Assembly: GCF_007992175.1 (NCBI RefSeq)
Contig: NZ_BJZT01000014.1
Location: forward strand, 105,879 to 169,878
DNA length: 64,000 bases
Direction: 5' to 3'
Origin: Methylobacterium haplocladii
GTDB lineage: Bacteria > Pseudomonadota > Alphaproteobacteria > Rhizobiales > Beijerinckiaceae
Of the stretch, positions 20,167 through 28,451 are shown piece by piece. The notes beneath the pieces are model-generated. The model did not search any database. It worked only from the letters and a program-made list of their open reading frames with translations, and was not told the origin of the DNA. The translations under genes and the position numbers were made by a program. The number at the start of each line of letters is the position of its first letter. The stretch's first letter is position 1.

Positions 20167-20799
20167 CTACTGGCGCACCCACATCACCCGGACCATCCAA
20201 GCGATCTCGGCCACCGGCACGTTGCGGTCCTCGTGCTCGGGGTTGAGCGAGCCCAGTTCCACCGTACGTGCGGTGCGCCGACGCAGCTCCTTGGCCAGTA
20301 CTTCGCCCGATGACAGCCGCACCACGACGCGGTCGCCCTTGCGCACGCTGGCGGTGGGCGAGACGATCAGCACGTCGCCGTCGCGATAGAGCGGCGCCAT
20401 CGAATCGCCCTGCACCTCCAGGGCAAAGGCGCGATCCCCGCCGAGGTCGGGAAACTCGATCTCCTCCCAGCCCGGACCACCCGTGGGCATGCCCTCGTCG
20501 GTGAAGAGCCGGCCGGCGCCGGCCTGCGTCATGCCGATCAGCGGCACCATGGTGCAGAGCGGTCCGTCGCGCGAGACGATGAGGCGCAGGAAATCGTCGA
20601 GGCCGGCGCCAGTGGCCGCCAGGACCTTCGAGACCGACTCGGTCGACGGCCAGCGCTTGCGCCCATCCGGCCCGATCCGCTTGGAGCGGTTGAAGCTGGT
20701 GGCGTCGAGCCCGGCCCGCCGCGCCAGCCCCGAGGCCGAGTAGCCATAGCGCTCGGCCAGACGGTCGATCGCCATCCAAATCTGGTCGTGCGACAGCAT
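20167..20799 (-). CDS. S24-family (LexA/CI-like) transcriptional repressor
   Basis: The 210-residue protein has an N-terminal helix-turn-helix (about 10-65). The C-terminal S24 peptidase domain has the catalytic pair Ser133 (QGDSMAP) and Lys170 (VLAKEL), and an Ala-Gly cleavage candidate lies near 93-96. This is the layout of LexA- and CI-type repressors that cleave themselves when RecA is activated. It is not LexA itself, whose N-terminus is different. Two short palindromes lie just upstream and may be its own operators. Confidence 0.85.
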   Translation of the reverse strand: MLSHDQIWMAIDRLAERYGYSASGLARRAGLDATSFNRSKRIGPDGRKRWPSTESVSKVLAATGAGLDDFLRLIVSRDGPLCTMVPLIGMTQAGAGRLFTDEGMPTGGPGWEEIEFPDLGGDRAFALEVQGDSMAPLYRDGDVLIVSPTASVRKGDRVVVRLSSGEVLAKELRRRTARTVELGSLNPEHEDRNVPVAEIAWMVRVMWVRQ

Positions 20800-20835
20800 G
20801 TGAGCTCGTGAGGTCGGGCCGACTAAGACCGCCGG

Positions 20836-20860
20836 CCTAGAGCTAGGAAAGTAGAACTAC
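20836..20860. promoter_or_regulatory. Twin palindromes upstream of the S24 repressor
   Basis: CCTAG-AG-CTAGG (20836-20847) and GTAG-AA-CTAC (20851-20860) sit side by side, 37-61 bases before the repressor start. Paired dyads at this distance are typical of autoregulatory operators. Binding by the repressor is an inference. Confidence 0.45.
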
Positions 20861-21025
20861 CCTGGATCGAAAGCAATGTGAATGCTGCTCGAACCGGGAC
20901 CGATTCTCGCATGCGTTGCCGCGCTGCAAAAGATGCTCTTTTGGGCGATGGCACGCTTCGGTTGCGAGAGCCGGCCGTGAGGCTTAATCGCTCGAACGCT
21001 TGCGCTGCACGCGAGAGAGGCCCGA

Positions 21026-21382
21026 ATGCTCGTCTACAAGATCTGCCCGCGTGCCCTGTGGCGCGAGGCGGAGGCCGCCGGCCGCTTCGACGGGGCGCCG
21101 ATCGACCATGCCGACGGCTTCATTCACTTCTCGACCGCCGCGCAGGCCGTGGAGACGGCGGCGCGCCATTTTGCCGGCATCGACGATCTCCTGCTCGTCG
21201 CGATCGAGACCGAGGCGTTGGGGGACGCGTTGCGCTTCGAGCCCTCGCGCGGTGGCGACCTGTTCCCGCATCTCTACGGCGCGCTACCGCTGAGCGCGGT
21301 GCGGACCGTCCACGATCTGCCTCTGGGGGCCGACGGCCGGCACGTCTTCCCGGCGACCCTGACGGAAGGCCTCGGCGCATGA
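21026..21382 (+). CDS. DUF952 domain protein
   Basis: The 118-residue protein matches the DUF952 family, with the starting pattern [16 protein letters not shown] and the [11 protein letters not shown] motif containing a conserved His. The family is small, cytoplasmic and of unknown function; a glutathione-S-transferase-like or hydrolase-like role has been proposed without proof. Its stop codon overlaps the pyrD start (ATGA), so the two are translationally coupled. Confidence 0.85.
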   Translation: MLVYKICPRALWREAEAAGRFDGAPIDHADGFIHFSTAAQAVETAARHFAGIDDLLLVAIETEALGDALRFEPSRGGDLFPHLYGALPLSAVRTVHDLPLGADGRHVFPATLTEGLGA

Positions 21383-22458
21383 TCGGCGCCCTGTTTCCCC
21401 TGGCGAAGCCCCTCCTGCACGGACTCGATGCCGAGACCGCGCACGACCTGACACTCCGCGCCCTGGCCTTGCTGCCGCCGCGCACGCCCCCGGCCTCCGA
21501 TCCGCGTCTGGCGGTCCGGGTCTTCGGAAAGACCTTCCCCAATCCGGTCGGCCTCGCGGCCGGCTTCGATAAGGGCGCGCGGGTGCCCGACGCCGTGCTC
21601 GGCCTCGGCTTCGGCTTCGTGGAAGTCGGCGGCGTGGTGCCGAAACCCCAGCCCGGCAATCCGAAGCCCCGCGTGTTTCGCCTTACGGGCGACCGTGCCG
21701 TCATCAACCGCTTCGGCCTCAACAGCGAAGGCCTCGATGCCGTCGCCGACCGGCTGCGCGCCCGGCGGGGCAGGGGAGGCGTCGTCGGCGTCAACATCGG
21801 CGCAAACAAGGAAGCGCCCGACCGGCTCGCCGACTACGTCGCCTGCACACGGGCGCTGGCGCCGCTCGTCGACTTCATCACCGTCAACGTCTCCTCGCCC
21901 AACACGCCGGGCCTGCGCGACCTCCAGGGCGAGGCCTTCCTCGACGATCTCCTGGCCCGTGTGGTCGCCGCCCGCGACGAGGCCTCGGCCGGCACGGCGA
22001 TCCTCCTGAAGATCGCCCCCGACATCACCCTCGACGCCCTCGACGCGATGGCGGCGACGGCCCTGCGGCGCGGCGTGCAGGCCCTCGTGGTCTCCAACAC
22101 CACCATCGCCCGGCCCGCCACCCTCACCGAACGGCGCCTCGCGACCGAGACCGGAGGCCTCTCCGGCCGTCCGCTCTTCGCGCCCTCGACCCGGCTCCTG
22201 GCCGAGACCTTTTTACGCGTCGGCGGCCGGATACCGCTGATCGGCGTCGGCGGCATCGACTCGGCCGAGGCCGCCTGGACCAAGATCCGGGCCGGCGCGA
22301 GCCTGATCCAACTCTATTCGGCACTGGTCTACGAGGGGCCTGGGCTGGTCGAATCGATCAAGAGCGGGTTGGCGGCCCGGTTGCGGGCAGACAAACTGTC
22401 GGTGCTCGATACGGTCGTCGGGCGCGATGCGGCGGAACTGGCCAAGCTGGCCGGGTAG
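21379..22458 (+). CDS. pyrD: Dihydroorotate dehydrogenase (quinone), class 2
   Basis: The 359-residue enzyme oxidises dihydroorotate to orotate in pyrimidine synthesis, using FMN and passing electrons to membrane quinone. The N-terminal membrane-binding helical extension (about 1-45) is present, as is [14 protein letters not shown] with the class 2 catalytic serine. The FMN-phosphate motifs IGVGGI and [15 protein letters not shown] are also visible. The start is the ATG at 21379, overlapping the DUF952 stop by four bases. Confidence 0.96.
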   Translation: MIGALFPLAKPLLHGLDAETAHDLTLRALALLPPRTPPASDPRLAVRVFGKTFPNPVGLAAGFDKGARVPDAVLGLGFGFVEVGGVVPKPQPGNPKPRVFRLTGDRAVINRFGLNSEGLDAVADRLRARRGRGGVVGVNIGANKEAPDRLADYVACTRALAPLVDFITVNVSSPNTPGLRDLQGEAFLDDLLARVVAARDEASAGTAILLKIAPDITLDALDAMAATALRRGVQALVVSNTTIARPATLTERRLATETGGLSGRPLFAPSTRLLAETFLRVGGRIPLIGVGGIDSAEAAWTKIRAGASLIQLYSALVYEGPGLVESIKSGLAARLRADKLSVLDTVVGRDAAELAKLAG

Positions 22459-22525
22459 GCCGCCTCGGCTCGGTTCCGATCCGGACAGCGCCCTGACGTT
22501 CGCACGATCCTATCGGAGGTTTTGG

Positions 22526-23173
22526 ATGCCTTTGCCCGACTGGATGACGCGCCTTCTCGATGTGGGCCCCGAAACCGAGCCTCCGGACGACCGGGACTTC
22601 GAGCGGGATCAGGCGGCGGTCGATGCGAAGCTCGCGCCCTATCGCGGCATCCGCTACCCGGCGATGCCGCCGGATCCGCGGGTCATCGACACCAGCCGGG
22701 TCCTCGCCCTCCGCAACCGGCTCCTCGACCCGTATGCCTATCGTTGGCGTCACGTGGAGGCGATCGACGAGATCATGGACGCCCTGTTCGAGCCGCTGAT
22801 CCAGTCGCAGGGTGAGCGTTACGCTCTGGGCACGAATACGATCTTCCTGAACGCCCGAGGCGAGAGCCCCTCTCCGCGAAACAGAATGCCCTCCAACGAC
22901 TTCAAGAAGTTCCACTACATCACCGTCCGCAGCCTGCGGCTCGGCGACTTCCTGACGTCCTACGAAGACGCCATGCGGCTCCTGAACAACGTCCTGCCGG
23001 ATTGGGGCTTCACCGCTCGCGTCATGACCGGCGGAACCGAAATCCGCCTCGAACGCGGCGAGACGCATCGCGCCTGGATCGGCGGCGCCGGCATCGCCAC
23101 GCTGATCGTTGCGGCGATGCTGGATCTGCTGGCGCAGTCTCCGCAAGAGGCGAAGCCTTGGAGAAGCGTCTAG
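22526..23173 (+). CDS. Conserved hypothetical protein
   Basis: The 215-residue protein is soluble and acidic at its N-terminus. The C-terminal part (DWGFTARVMTGGTEIRLERG, then AGIATLIVAAMLDLLAQ) ends with a short hydrophobic helix. A strong GGAGGT precedes the ATG at 22526. No domain was recognised. It follows pyrD by 67 bases in the same direction. Confidence 0.65.
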   Translation: MPLPDWMTRLLDVGPETEPPDDRDFERDQAAVDAKLAPYRGIRYPAMPPDPRVIDTSRVLALRNRLLDPYAYRWRHVEAIDEIMDALFEPLIQSQGERYALGTNTIFLNARGESPSPRNRMPSNDFKKFHYITVRSLRLGDFLTSYEDAMRLLNNVLPDWGFTARVMTGGTEIRLERGETHRAWIGGAGIATLIVAAMLDLLAQSPQEAKPWRSV

Positions 23174-23420
23174 CGATCGTGTTGCCGAGGAGCCCCGCAT
23201 GGGCGGCCGGCACCGTGCTGGGGTCGGATGTCGGACGTGCTGCAAGCCGATCGCGCCAAGACCCGGTTCGGAACACGTTTTCACCTGCACTTGAAACCAA
23301 CGATCGGGGGGTAATCGCTGCCGCTCGATCTCCCTTTCCGAGCCGTCATTCCCCGCTTCCTGCCGCCGTCCGCCACCGCTACAACATCCGCCCAGGGCCG
23401 AGCTTGGGCGGGGGACGGCA

Positions 23421-24818
23421 ATGGCGGGAACGGGTCACACCGGCGGGGCGGCGGGGACCGGCCAGGGGCTCGAGCGCAGTCTCGAGAACCGTCACATCCA
23501 GATGATGGCGCTCGGCGGCGCCATCGGTACCGGGCTGTTCATGGGTTCGGGCAAGACCATCTCGGTCGCCGGACCCTCGATCCTGCTGGTCTACCTGATC
23601 ATCGGCCTGATGCTGTTCTTCGTGATGCGGGCGCTCGGCGAGCTGCTGCTCTCGAATCTGGCCTACAAATCCTTTACGGATTTCGCCGACGATCTGCTCG
23701 GGCCGTGGGCCGGGTTCTTCACGGGCTGGACCTACTGGTTCTGCTGGATCGTCACGGCCATCGCCGAGGTCGTGGCCATCGCGGCCTACGCGAAATTCTT
23801 CTTTCCCGATCTGCCGAGCTGGATCCCGGCGCTGCTCTGCGTCGGGCTGCTGCTCGGACTCAACCTCATCAACGTGCGGGCCTTCGGCGAGCTCGAATTC
23901 TGGTTCGCGATGATCAAGATCGTCGCGATCATGGCGCTGATCTTCGTCGGCATCGCGCTCGTCGCCACCGGCTTCACCGCGCCCTCGGGTGCGAAGGCGG
24001 ACCTCGCCAACATCACTCGGGACGGGCTGTTTCCGACGGGGCTGACGGGGTTCTTCGCTGGGTTCCAGATCGCGGTCTTCGCCTTCGTCGGGATCGAGCT
24101 CGTCGGCACCACGGCGGCCGAGACGCGCGACCCCGAGACGACCCTGCCGCGCGCCATCAACGCGATTCCAATCCGCATCCTGCTGTTCTATCTCGGCGCG
24201 CTCGCCGTGATCATGGCGGTGACGCCCTGGAAGACGCTGAGCGCCGACAAGAGCCCCTTCGTCGAGCTGTTCGTGCTGGCCGGGCTTCCGGCGGCGGCCG
24301 CCTTCGTCAACCTCGTGGTGATGTCCTCGGCGGCCTCCTCCGCCAACAGCGGCATCTTCTCGACGAGCCGGATGCTCTACGGCCTCGCGGGCAAGAACGA
24401 CGCGCCGGCCGCCTTCGGCAAGCTGTCGTCGCAGCGCGTGCCCTCGAACGGGCTCTACTTCACCGGCCTCTGCCTGCTCGGCGGCGTCCTGCTGGTCTAT
24501 CTCGTGCCCGATCTCGGCACCGCCTTCACGCTGGTCACCACGCTCTCGGCCGTGCTGTTCATGTTCGTGTGGGCGATCATCCTGTGCGCCTATCTCGCCT
24601 ACCGCAGGAACCGACCCGAACTGCACGCCCGCTCGGCCTACCGGATGCCCGCCGGGATCGTCATGTCGTATGCCTGCCTCGCCTTCTTCGCCTTCATCCT
24701 CGTTCTGCTGACGCTGGAGGCCGATACGCGGATGGCGCTGATGGTCTCGCCGGTCTGGTTCGCGATCCTCGGCGGGGCCTGGGCGATCCAGCGCGGGCGC
24801 CGTCCGGTGGCGGCCTGA
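23421..24818 (+). CDS. cycA: APC-family amino acid permease, CycA-like
   Basis: The 465-residue inner-membrane protein has about 12 membrane helices. The signature of the amino acid transporter family is clear (GGAIGTGLFMGSGKTISVAGPS near 31). The SPFVELFVLAGLPAAAAFVN and SSAASSANSGIFSTSRMLYGLA segments are very close to CycA, the proton-coupled D-serine/D-alanine/glycine importer of E. coli. Substrate is inferred from that similarity. It stands alone and is followed by a glucosidase gene after 109 bases. Confidence 0.88.
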   Translation: MAGTGHTGGAAGTGQGLERSLENRHIQMMALGGAIGTGLFMGSGKTISVAGPSILLVYLIIGLMLFFVMRALGELLLSNLAYKSFTDFADDLLGPWAGFFTGWTYWFCWIVTAIAEVVAIAAYAKFFFPDLPSWIPALLCVGLLLGLNLINVRAFGELEFWFAMIKIVAIMALIFVGIALVATGFTAPSGAKADLANITRDGLFPTGLTGFFAGFQIAVFAFVGIELVGTTAAETRDPETTLPRAINAIPIRILLFYLGALAVIMAVTPWKTLSADKSPFVELFVLAGLPAAAAFVNLVVMSSAASSANSGIFSTSRMLYGLAGKNDAPAAFGKLSSQRVPSNGLYFTGLCLLGGVLLVYLVPDLGTAFTLVTTLSAVLFMFVWAIILCAYLAYRRNRPELHARSAYRMPAGIVMSYACLAFFAFILVLLTLEADTRMALMVSPVWFAILGGAWAIQRGRRPVAA

Positions 24819-24927
24819 GCGCTTTCGGGCGGGAAATCGGCGTAATTCGACCACGCTGCCCGACGAATCTCCTCGATCGACGACGCAACCCGGCATAAGG
24901 CCGCGGGCGATCGACGGAGGAATGACG

Positions 24928-27165
24928 ATGCGGGGCAAGGCGGCGCGGTTCGGCGGTCGGGTGCTGGCATCCGTCCTGTTGGCGGGATGCAGCATGGCCG
25001 CCCGATCCGAGACCGTCGACGACCGCGTCGAGGCGCTGCTCGCCAAGATGACGCTCGAGGAGAAGGCGGGACAGCTCAACCTCGTCTCGCTCGAGCCCGG
25101 ATTCGACCCGGAGAGTGTCCGTCGCGGCGAGGTTGGCGCCGTCATCAACTTCTCCAACCAGAACCTCGCCTCCAACATCGACGGCTACGCCCGGACCTCG
25201 CGGCTCGGCATCCCGCTGCTGATCTCGCTGGACATCGTTCACGGCTACCGCACGGTGTTCCCGCTGCCGATCGGCATGGCGGCGAGCTTCGATCCCGATC
25301 TCGTGCGGCGTGCATCCGCTGCGGCTGCCCGCGAGACCCTGGCCGCGGGCATCAACTGGTCGTTCTCTCCGATGGCCGACGTGGCGCGCGACCTGCGCTG
25401 GGGCCGCGTCGTCGAGGGGCTCGGCGAGGATACCTGGCTCACCGGCCAGCTCGCCGCGGCCCAGGTCGAGGGGTTTCGCGACGGCGGCGTCGCCTCCACG
25501 CTCAAGCACTTCGCCGGCTACAGCGCCGTCTATGGCGGGCGCGACTACGACGTGACCTGGGTGTCGCCGACCGAACTCTACGATACGCACCTGCCGCCGT
25601 TCCGCGCCGGCATCCGCGCCGGGGCCGACTCGGTGATGACCGCGCTGACCGCGCTCAACGCCGTGCCGACCACCGCCGACGGTCATCTCATGACGCAGAT
25701 CCTGCGCCGCGAGATGGGCTTCAAGGGCGTCGTCATCGCCGATTGGGAGGCCGTGGCCAGCCTGATCAAGCACGGGGTCGCCCGGGATGGCGCCGAGGCG
25801 ACGCGCAAGGCCGTCGCCGCCGGCGTCGACATGGACATGACGAGCGGATTGTTCGTGAAGCATTTGCCGGAGGAGGTGCGCGCCGGCCGCATCTCGCAGG
25901 CCTCGGTCGACGAGTCCGTGCGCCGGGTCCTGCGCCTGAAATTCGGCCTCGGCCTGTTCGACCGGCCGGTGCTCGACCCCGCGACGGCGGAAGGGCGCCT
26001 GCTCACGCCGGAGACCCGTGCCGTCGCTCGGGAGACCGCCCGGGCCAGCTTCGTGCTGCTGAAGAACGACAGAAATCTGCTGCCGATCGACCCGAGAACC
26101 GTAAAACGCATCGCGCTGGTCGGCCCCTTCGCCGATGCGAAGTGGGATCAGGTCGGCCCGCACGAGGGCAACGGACAGGTCGACGACGTGATCTCGATCC
26201 GCACCGGGCTGACCGAGCGCGCGGCCAAGGCCGGGATCGCCCTCGACTACGCCGCCGGCTGCGACCGCATCTGTTCGGAGCGCGCCGATTTCCCGAAGGC
26301 GATCGAAGCGGCGAAGGCCGCCGACCTCGTGGTCGCGGTCATCGGTGAGGGCCGCGACCAGTCCGGCGAAGGTTCGTCGCGCGCCTATCTCGGCATGCGC
26401 GGGCTGCAGCAGGATCTCGTCCAGGAACTCGCCGCAACGGGCAAGCCGCTGCTGCTCCTCGTCTTCGGCGGCCGCCCGGTCGAGCTGCATGAGGCGATCG
26501 ACCGGGCGCAGGCCGCGATGATGATCTGGATCCCCGGCACCGAGGGCGGCCCGGCGGTGGCCGAGACGCTGTTCGGCGATTTCGACCCGTCCGGCAAGAT
26601 GCCGCTCAGCTGGCCGCGCACGGTCGGCCAGATGCCGCTCACCTACGACCGCCGCGCCGGAGGCCGCCCGCATATCGACGGCGCACGCTGGACGCTCGGC
26701 TACAACGACGAGACCATCTCGCCGCGCTTCCCCTTCGGCTATGGCCTCACCTACACGAGCTTCGCCTACGGCGACCCGGAGGTGGTGACGCCGAAGGTCG
26801 GCGTCGGCGACCGCTACGAGGCCGTACTGGAGGTGAGGACCTCCGTGACCAATACCGGCACGCGGCCCGGCCGCACGGTGGCACAGCTCTACCTCAACCA
26901 ACCCGTCGCCAGCCGCAGCCGGCCGCTGCGCCTGCTCAAGGGCGCCGTGCCGATGGTGCTGGCGCCCGGCGAGACGGCCGTCGCGACCTTCCGCGTCCCC
27001 TCGCGCGATCTCGGCTTCCACGACACCGACGGCACGCTGGTGGTGGAGGCCGGCGATTACCGCGTCTTCGTCGGCGAGGATTCCGATGCGCCGAAGAGCG
27101 CCGGTTTTTCGGTCGAGACCGGCTGGCGCAGCGCGCCGGGCAACGTCGAGGCGAGCAGCCGTTAG
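24928..27165 (+). CDS. bglX: Beta-glucosidase BglX, glycoside hydrolase family 3
   Basis: The protein is about 745 residues with a lipoprotein-type signal (LLAG-Cys21), so it is probably periplasmic and lipid-anchored. The GH3 N-terminal barrel contains LKHFAGY and the nucleophile Asp in GVVIADWEAV. The C-terminal GH3 domain (about 390-600) and a fibronectin-III-like domain (about 650-745) follow, matching BglX in order and length. It hydrolyses terminal beta-glucosides. I chose the ATG at 24928 because GGAGG lies 7 bases before it; ATG 24922 is too close to that site. Confidence 0.93.
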   Translation: MRGKAARFGGRVLASVLLAGCSMAARSETVDDRVEALLAKMTLEEKAGQLNLVSLEPGFDPESVRRGEVGAVINFSNQNLASNIDGYARTSRLGIPLLISLDIVHGYRTVFPLPIGMAASFDPDLVRRASAAAARETLAAGINWSFSPMADVARDLRWGRVVEGLGEDTWLTGQLAAAQVEGFRDGGVASTLKHFAGYSAVYGGRDYDVTWVSPTELYDTHLPPFRAGIRAGADSVMTALTALNAVPTTADGHLMTQILRREMGFKGVVIADWEAVASLIKHGVARDGAEATRKAVAAGVDMDMTSGLFVKHLPEEVRAGRISQASVDESVRRVLRLKFGLGLFDRPVLDPATAEGRLLTPETRAVARETARASFVLLKNDRNLLPIDPRTVKRIALVGPFADAKWDQVGPHEGNGQVDDVISIRTGLTERAAKAGIALDYAAGCDRICSERADFPKAIEAAKAADLVVAVIGEGRDQSGEGSSRAYLGMRGLQQDLVQELAATGKPLLLLVFGGRPVELHEAIDRAQAAMMIWIPGTEGGPAVAETLFGDFDPSGKMPLSWPRTVGQMPLTYDRRAGGRPHIDGARWTLGYNDETISPRFPFGYGLTYTSFAYGDPEVVTPKVGVGDRYEAVLEVRTSVTNTGTRPGRTVAQLYLNQPVASRSRPLRLLKGAVPMVLAPGETAVATFRVPSRDLGFHDTDGTLVVEAGDYRVFVGEDSDAPKSAGFSVETGWRSAPGNVEASSR

Positions 27166-27217
27166 GTCGCGGCCCGCGGGCAATGGAGAAGCCCATGAGC
27201 GCCTCCATACCTCTCCT

Positions 27218-27400
27218 ATGACCGGTGTCGCCGACCCGAAGACCGACGCCAGCGCCGAGGGCGCCCGTGCTCGTGCCCACGGTCGCCCGAAGGATTCCTG
27301 TCGCTATGCCGCCGGCTCACCCGAGCGTCGTTCCTGGCTCGAAGGCTATGACGGTCTTCCCGCCGATCGCGCGCCGGATCAGCCGCCCGAAAACGGGTGA
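27218..27400 (+). CDS. Ribosome modulation factor (RMF)-like protein
   Basis: This 60-residue basic-acidic peptide shows the RMF pattern: a G.A...G..KDSCRY segment followed by S.ERR.WLEGYD, corresponding to the G.S...CPY...R..WL.GW core of RMF. RMF binds 70S ribosomes and promotes hibernating dimers in stationary phase. The frame is open upstream, so the start at 27218 (MTGVAD) is the likeliest but lacks a clear binding site. It is a separate small gene 53 bases after bglX. Confidence 0.62.
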   Translation: MTGVADPKTDASAEGARARAHGRPKDSCRYAAGSPERRSWLEGYDGLPADRAPDQPPENG

Positions 27401-27429
27401 GCCTGCATCGGGCGGTCGCTCAACCCGGA

Positions 27430-27657
27430 TCAGATCCGAGCCTGCAGCTCCTGCCGTTCCTCGCGCTGCTTGCTCAGGCGAAGGTCGGCCACGGCTTCCT
27501 GCCCCGCGGCCTCGGCCTCGCTGCGTTTGGAGAACATGGCCGTCGATCGCATCAGCGGCTGCTCGGCCCCGTACCGGTAGACCGACCAGCTCCAGGGCGA
27601 GGCGTCGTGGCCCGTCGGGTCGACCGAGATGCGGAAGCGCGTCGAAGTTACTGTCAT
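27430..27657 (-). CDS. Small conserved hypothetical protein
   Basis: This 75-residue protein starts MTVTSTRFRISVDPTG. It has a WSWSVYRYG core and a charged helical C-terminus (SEAEAAGQEAVADLRLSK). No known domain was recognised. It is convergent with the RMF-like gene, and its promoter must lie in the 27658-27937 region. High GC third positions support coding. Confidence 0.6.
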   Translation of the reverse strand: MTVTSTRFRISVDPTGHDASPWSWSVYRYGAEQPLMRSTAMFSKRSEAEAAGQEAVADLRLSKQREERQELQARI

Positions 27658-27972
27658 GTCACGAATCTGCCGTGCCGTCTGGACTGGACCAAGGCCGGGC
27701 CATGCCGAAGGGTTCCACCGCCGGGCTCGCGGTAGCGGGTCGGTTTGAAATTCCCAAAAACGCTCCGTTCTGGGGGGCCTAACGATTGCGCCACACCCCA
27801 AGGAAGCTCGCAGGATCGCTTCCCCAAATTCAAACTGACCCACGACCGCTCCCACGCTTGTGGACAGCCTGTGGATATCCGTGTGCGTAATTCCGCTTCG
27901 ACCACGCTTGACGCGGCCGATTCGCCAACGATAAAAAGAACAAATAGCGAACATATGGATCGGAGAACGGTC
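27658..27972. other. Regulatory gap with SOS-type box and DnaA-like 9-mers
   Basis: No gene is seen in this 315-base gap between divergent genes. It is more AT-rich than its surroundings in its right part (27925-27960). It contains two same-direction 9-mers similar to DnaA boxes (TGTGGACAG at 27859 and TGTGGATAT at 27870) and a perfect GAAC-N7-GAAC element listed separately. Confidence 0.55.
27938..27952 (+). promoter_or_regulatory. Alphaproteobacterial LexA (SOS) box
   Basis: GAAC-AAATAGC-GAAC is a perfect match to the direct-repeat LexA operator of alphaproteobacteria (GTTC-N7-GTTC on the other strand). It ends 20 bases before the ATG at 27973, so a bound repressor would block the promoter of that gene. 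LexA binding is inferred from the motif. Confidence 0.65.
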
Positions 27973-28338
27973 ATGCGTGAAGAGCGACTGAGGACTATCG
28001 CGAGCCTGCGCGGGACACCGGCCCTGACCCTGAGCGCGTGGCGCGGCCGCTCGGGACGGCGCTACGTCGTCGGCATTCACGATCTGGTCGAGCCGGATCT
28101 GATGGAGATGGGCGATGCGGTGGTGATCGCAGTGCGCCGCGACGGCGCCGGGATCGCGCAGCCGGTGTCGGTGACCACCTCCGGCGACAGCCCGCGCGAG
28201 CGGCTGATGCAGGGCTGGCTGGCCCATGTCGCCCGGCGCGGCGCCACCGAGATGCACGTCCATCGTCTGGCAGACGGGGAGGACGAGCGCCGTGCCGTCG
28301 TCGCGGATCTCGACCTCCATCCGCTCACGCAGAACTGA
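27973..28338 (+). CDS. Hypothetical protein behind an SOS box
   Basis: This 121-residue soluble protein is rich in Arg and Val, with a predicted mixed alpha/beta core (GRRYVVGIHDLVEPDLMEMGDAV...). No family was recognised. The ATG at 27973 is preceded by GGAG at good distance; an in-frame ATG at 27955 would overlap the SOS box. It is not part of the imuA-imuB-dnaE2 mutagenesis set usually found under such boxes in alphaproteobacteria. The DUF2125 gene follows after 113 bases. Confidence 0.62.
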   Translation: MREERLRTIASLRGTPALTLSAWRGRSGRRYVVGIHDLVEPDLMEMGDAVVIAVRRDGAGIAQPVSVTTSGDSPRERLMQGWLAHVARRGATEMHVHRLADGEDERRAVVADLDLHPLTQN

Positions 28339-28451
28339 TCGGGCGGCGGCGCGGCCGGCCGCCGGCTCGGGCGTCCGCCCTTGCGCCGGCGGGATCCTGT
28401 CGCCAAAGACGGCCCGCCCGCGACGTCCGGGGCGGAGCCGAGGATTCATCG

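Noticed and set aside
24694..27183. 829-codon minus-strand frame opposite bglX
   Set aside because: Fully antisense to a complete GH3 enzyme with intact motifs; no ribosome binding site or protein domain.
27841..27972. Replication origin
   Set aside because: Only one good DnaA-like 9-mer and a short AT-rich run are present, and no dnaA, parAB, gidA or hemE genes surround it.
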